In this document: positions 55,895 to 59,009 of the stretch, in pieces
How the letters are laid out: every line of letters begins with the position of its first letter
Position numbering within the stretch: position 1 is the stretch's first letter
Assembly (NCBI RefSeq): GCF_038562635.1
Contig: NZ_JBCFBO010000004.1
Location: 1 to 59,009, forward strand
DNA from: Methanobacterium sp.
GTDB taxonomy: Archaea > Methanobacteriota > Methanobacteria > Methanobacteriales > Methanobacteriaceae
Reading direction: 5' to 3'
DNA: 59,009 bases
Notes under the pieces: model-generated
Told to the model about the DNA's origin: nothing
Databases searched by the model: none
What the model saw: only the letters and a program-made list of their open reading frames with translations
Program-made: the position numbers and the translations under genes

Positions 55895-56730
55895 ATATGT
55901 TCACCTTCACGTGATATTTTATTTTCAAGCCGTTCAATTTCTTCTTCTATATTCTCCAGTTCTATTCTCCTTTTTGGCACGGGTTTCCCTTTTTGCACTA
56001 TCGATTTGACTTCTCCTATTGTTATCTCAGCAATTCCTTCATAATAATCTCTGGCTTCGCCTTCAAGGGTTTTAGATTTGTTTAAGAATTCTTTAGCTTT
56101 TTCTACCCGGTATATAACGTAAGATTTTGGAAAAGAATGTGTTTCTGCTGTGATCTTTAAAGTATTCCCTTTAAATACAATACCATTTAACAAGGCTTCC
56201 AGAACTACAAAATCTACTGGATTTTTGATGTCTTCCCATTCATATTGATGTATTTCAAATCGATGGGGTAGAAAATCAAACCTGTTTATATCAATAGGGT
56301 TTTTAGCTACTACACAGATGTCTATGTCACTTTTTTGCGTAGCTAAGCCTTGAGCAACACTTCCAAAGAGTATGAATAATTCAACATCATCTTTAACCTG
56401 TTGATACAAAAGATCGATGACATTTTTAAAATCAGGATTTATATTTTGCCTTTCCTCTTCCATAAATAGTTTCCACAGAATTTTAACCAGGTTCATCTCA
56501 TAATTTATCATGTAAAGCTTTTTACGGCTTTCTTTTTGCTCTAAAATGATGTTATATGAACTTAAAACTTTTAATATTCTTAGAACATTTGATTTAGAAA
56601 CTTCAAGCTCTCTTGATAATTCACTGAGGCCAAAGGAGAAATATGGTTTTAGTATAAAGAACCTCAATATTTTCATAGTATTTTTGGTTGCCAGATGTTC
56701 CAGGTTAAATTGTTCTAATTTTAGTACCAT
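55882..56730 (-). CDS. wHTH-nucleotidyltransferase with extra C-terminal domain, second pair
   Basis: 282 residues. N terminus: winged helix (ELSRELEVSKSNVLRILKVL). Middle: FGSVAQGLATQKSDIDICVV near 122-141, the GSx10DxD signature. The C terminus (about 190-282) is a helical domain with EKAKEFLNKSKTLEGEARDY, like a HEPN-type fold fused on. Two operators lie over the start codon (56712-56748), and a TATA box (56751-56760) is so close that the mRNA should be almost leaderless. Self-regulated MNT member. Confidence 0.82.
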   Translation of the reverse strand: MVLKLEQFNLEHLATKNTMKILRFFILKPYFSFGLSELSRELEVSKSNVLRILKVLSSYNIILEQKESRKKLYMINYEMNLVKILWKLFMEEERQNINPDFKNVIDLLYQQVKDDVELFILFGSVAQGLATQKSDIDICVVAKNPIDINRFDFLPHRFEIHQYEWEDIKNPVDFVVLEALLNGIVFKGNTLKITAETHSFPKSYVIYRVEKAKEFLNKSKTLEGEARDYYEGIAEITIGEVKSIVQKGKPVPKRRIELENIEEEIERLENKISREGEHIWLI

Positions 56731-56760
56731 ATGTTCTAATTATAGAACCACATATAAAAA
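56712..56760 (-). promoter_or_regulatory. Two operators 21 bp apart and TATA box of the MNT gene at 55882-56730
   Basis: GTTCTA-atta-TAGAAC (56733-56748) is perfect. GTTCTA-attt-TAGTAC (56712-56727) is a one-mismatch copy lying inside the first codons. Their 21-bp offset is two helical turns, so two dimers would sit on one face. TATA-like sequence CATATAAAAA (56751-56760) is just upstream. Confidence 0.65.
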
Positions 56761-56931
56761 TATTTGTTTTAAGTCGCATCTTTTTACCATTTTCGTAATT
56801 CTTTAAGGAATTTCAGTGCTCAGCTCTTTAAATTTATCATATTTTACAGGGATTGTTTACCTAAATCCTGATAAAAAAATTTTAATTTATTTTTTAATCA
56901 ATTGGAGCTTTATAATTGTTTTTTGTATTAT

Positions 56932-56972
56932 TAATAAAACAGATAGCTTCATGAACCCTTCCTGTTTTATTA
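56932..56972 (+). promoter_or_regulatory. 11-bp inverted repeat upstream of the third MNT/HEPN pair
   Basis: TAATAAAACAG and CTGTTTTATTA, exact complements, 19 bp apart. It lies about 90 bp before the MNT start at 57060; a TATA-like CCATATAATATAG sits near 57014-57026. The remaining part of this 330-bp gap shows no gene; the frame at 56816-57037 has no protein character. Confidence 0.5.
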
Positions 56973-57059
56973 GTATAACAGTTCATCTTATTTTTAGAAT
57001 GAAATTTTTTAGACCATATAATATAGTAAGATTTTAATAATTCTCACACATATAAATAA

Positions 57060-57371
57060 ATGATTGAAATGAACCGAAAACAAATAGCAGAAGAATTCTC
57101 AAAGTCTATAAATTATCCTGAAATAGATAAGATAATATTATTTGGTTCTGTGGCTCGTGGAGAAGATACTGAAAATTCAGATATTGATATTCTCATAATT
57201 TCAGATAAAAAACTAGAAACAAAGGATAAGCTCATGAGAAAAGTCAGCGAGGCACTGCTTAAGTTTGGAGTTTATATTTCTGCCAAGGTTATTTCAAAAG
57301 AAGAATATGAAAACCTGGAAAACACTCATTTTATCTCCAACATCAAAAGGGAAGGTGTGGTACTTGGATGA
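57060..57371 (+). CDS. Minimal nucleotidyltransferase (MNT), third pair
   Basis: 103 residues, the usual MNT length. FGSVARGEDTENSDIDILII near 28-47 carries the GSx10DxD motif. AIAEEFSKSINYPEIDKII-type N terminus is normal. It overlaps the HEPN start by 8 bp. In characterised pairs the MNT enzyme AMPylates the HEPN toxin. A GTG- or ATG-nearby choice does not matter here; ATG at 57060 or 57069 are possible. Confidence 0.85.
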   Translation: MIEMNRKQIAEEFSKSINYPEIDKIILFGSVARGEDTENSDIDILIISDKKLETKDKLMRKVSEALLKFGVYISAKVISKEEYENLENTHFISNIKREGVVLG

Positions 57372-57741
57372 TGTGAAACTTTTGATAAAAAATTCAGATG
57401 AGAAGCTTCTGGCAGCTAAAACTCTTTTTGAAAATGGTTTTTATGGGGACGCTGTAAGCAGGGCTTATTATGCGATGTTCTTTGTTACTAAGGCATTACT
57501 ATCTAAAAAAGATAGTTATCCAAGGACACATAGAGGTTTAATTTCACAATTTGGGCTCCTTTTTGTAAAGAAAGGGGAATTTAAAAAGGAACTCTTTGAT
57601 CTGCTTACAAGAGCTCAAGAGGATCGAGAAGAGGCAGATTATGGCTTATTTTTGGAATTAGATAAAGAAGAATCATTAATTATAATTAAAGGTGCAGAAT
57701 TGTTTTTAGAGGAATGTAAATTGATTTTGTCGAATCTTTGA
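57364..57741 (+). CDS. HEPN-domain protein, third pair
   Basis: 125 residues from TTG 57364, six bases after GGTG; GTG at 57373 is an alternative. VKLLIKNSDEKLLAAKTLFE, VSRAYYAMFFVTKALLSKK and AQEDREEADYGLF are typical of the HEPN family encoded after MNT. The classic RNase RxxxxH is not obvious (REEADY at that place), as in many HEPN members of this type. Likely the toxin-like partner. Confidence 0.82.
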   Translation: MDDVKLLIKNSDEKLLAAKTLFENGFYGDAVSRAYYAMFFVTKALLSKKDSYPRTHRGLISQFGLLFVKKGEFKKELFDLLTRAQEDREEADYGLFLELDKEESLIIIKGAELFLEECKLILSNL

Positions 57742-57904
57742 AATTAACATCTCATTTCATGTTATGTCCTTACAAAGGTTTGAAATCTGCTCAAAGACAA
57801 TGATTTATTGTTAACTGTTTTACATGTTCCTCGCTAGTTCACGCTAAAATCTATTTTTTTCATGCTATGAATATTTTATTTCTCAAGTCCAGAAGATGTT
57901 TTAG

Positions 57905-58365
57905 TAATGCAGGGGAAAGTTCAATGACAACACATGGCCATATCTTAACTGTAGGTGCATGCAGATACATGGCAGGTTGATTGTCAGTGCAATGATGGGC
58001 CATTCTAATGAGAATATACTATCTCGAAGGCATTGTCCAGTTCATGGATGATGGGGTCCACATGAACTGGCTCCAGAATTGATGGAACTGCAAGTGGTTC
58101 GTTTAAGTATAAAGATCCTGCTGAAATTGCAGGAAGCGGCTACATGGTAAAATCATTAGAAGCTGTTTTGTAGGTGGTCTATAGCAACAATAATTTTGAA
58201 GAAGGCTGTCTGATGGCTGTTAATTTAGGTGGTGGTGCAGATAAAAAGGGGCAGTTTACGGCCAGATTGCAAGTGTTTCTATTGTTAAATTGGATTTCTG
58301 AAAACTGGAAAAATAAATTGGCAGGCTATGGCTTGTCCGGTCCTTTGCAGATAAGCTGACTGGAA
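57905..58365 (+). pseudogene. Remnant of an ADP-ribosylglycohydrolase gene
   Basis: Reading across frames gives SSMTTHGHILTVGACRYMAG (57922), VSAMMGHSNEN, then GSFKYKDPAEIAGSGYMVKS (58099), an internal stop, NNNFEEGCLMAVNLGGGAD (58188) and ENWKNKLAGYG. These are the successive C-terminal blocks of the family, including the metal-site GGDAD equivalent (here GGGAD). Several frameshifts and stops, and the first half is missing. Not functional. Confidence 0.8.
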
Positions 58366-58662
58366 TCTAAAAGAATGATCTATAGAGATAAAGATCCATA
58401 TTTCTAGTTTGGTATTGTTTAAGTTGTGGAATAATTCTTATTTTATATATCTAGATTCTGAGTATTGAATTGTGTAGAAATTTAGGGAATTTGACTTAAC
58501 CTAAAAACTAGAATGTAACTTTTATTCTCTTTTACCTTAAATTTGGCTGTATTGGTGGTTTGTTTTTTTTATTTTTTGTGCAGTATTTTCTAATATGTTT
58601 GTAAATCTACAGCTCGCGCCTATAGTATGCGTTGGTTTGAAAAGAAATTTTCGGCTGTTACG

Positions 58663-58736
58663 CTTATAAGTACTATGGTTTAAGGCGTCGGTTGGAGTGT
58701 GATAATATCACTCTGTGAAGACTGGTTTTTTCCGAC
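58663..58736 (+). promoter_or_regulatory. Probable rRNA promoter and leader hairpin
   Basis: CTTATAAG (58663-58670) is a fair TATA box; the expected start is about 58693. GTCGG (58687) pairs with CCGAC (58732) around an inner GTGAT-aat-ATCAC stem. The 580 bp between the dead gene and 16S otherwise show no protein gene, no tRNA and no recognisable 7S RNA. Other TATA-like sites exist near 58741 and 58908, so the promoter is not certain. Confidence 0.45.
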
Positions 58737-58943
58737 TGTAGTTATATCATATGAGGACTCAAAAACTTGTTGCAAGAAATTGTAAGATTGTTTGAGTTTG
58801 ATGTTGGTTTGGTAGATTTGTGGTGATTTTTGGTTGCTACTAGAAAAATGTACCCCCTTTTCAATTTAAGTTGAATAAGGTTTTTTTATTATTGTTTACT
58901 TCCGAAATGCAAATTATACTCTGTTAGTGATTTTTAAACGTGT

Positions 58944-59009
<66 letters not shown>

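Noticed and set aside
56816..57037. 73-codon frame upstream of the third MNT gene
   Set aside because: No ribosome site, unlikely residue composition, and it contains the 11-bp inverted repeat and the promoter.

Overview
The window reads as a chromosome segment of an AT-rich methanogenic archaeon of the Methanobacteriales. The main evidence is the 5' end of a 16S rRNA gene at the right edge (about 58945-59009) with the archaeal methanobacterial form of the 5' domain. Supporting evidence is a divergent TATA-binding-protein paralogue, archaeal TATA/BRE promoters, a transglutaminase-fold secreted protein of the pseudomurein type, DUF365, and coiled-coil zinc-ribbon proteins. No operon for central metabolism is present; nearly everything is accessory.

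Left region (1-9.5 kb): DUF488 protein with a decayed partial copy beside it; a NERD-domain superfamily 1 helicase; a compact minus-strand operon of an EVE/PUA-like protein, a BrxD-type ATPase (DUF2791) and an Lhr/BrxHI-type helicase, without the other BREX genes; then a 680-residue coiled-coil protein with zinc fingers at both ends, preceded by reiterated copies of its own 5' region.

Middle-left (9.5-17.5 kb): duplicated intergenic DNA, a secreted transglutaminase-like protein with a three-hairpin leader and no normal start codon, a MNT nucleotidyltransferase with a truncated HEPN partner, a class II Fic protein, a slipin, a GNAT acetyltransferase and small regulators. Three intergenic stretches are packed with short near-perfect palindromes with 3-nt loops. 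A fourth small cluster (50070-50121) sits inside an otherwise readable coding sequence and shifts its frame, so the palindromes appear to move or be created in place.

Defence island (17.8-50.4 kb): a second NERD helicase (close protein paralogue of the first, with much more AT-rich codons); a DUF1232 protein plus UvrD helicase-nuclease; a two-gene HEAT-repeat module whose second protein ends in a Vsr-like nuclease; a SAP/SWIM/PD-(D/E)XK protein; an extended type III restriction operon (PLD-SNF2 helicase, DUF4391, Mod, Res) followed by DUF365; a TBP paralogue divergent from DUF1802; an MBL pseudogene; Mrr-like; McrB; McrC; and a UvrD helicase-nuclease that lies between the two broken ends of an older helicase-nuclease gene. 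It ends with a CARF-HTH (Csa3-like) regulator although no CRISPR array is visible.

Right region (51-59 kb): lipoprotein, DUF4064 membrane protein, single-domain response regulator, three MNT/HEPN pairs (two with clear operator-like inverted repeats), a wHTH regulator, a zinc-ribbon protein with a decayed upstream duplicate, an ADP-ribosylglycohydrolase pseudogene, and the rRNA promoter and 16S start. The strongest candidates for something new are the HEAT/TerB-N/Vsr pair, the SAP-SWIM nuclease, the reduced BrxD-Lhr-EVE operon, the TBP variant, and the palindrome family. All functional statements are from reading motifs; no database search was possible.
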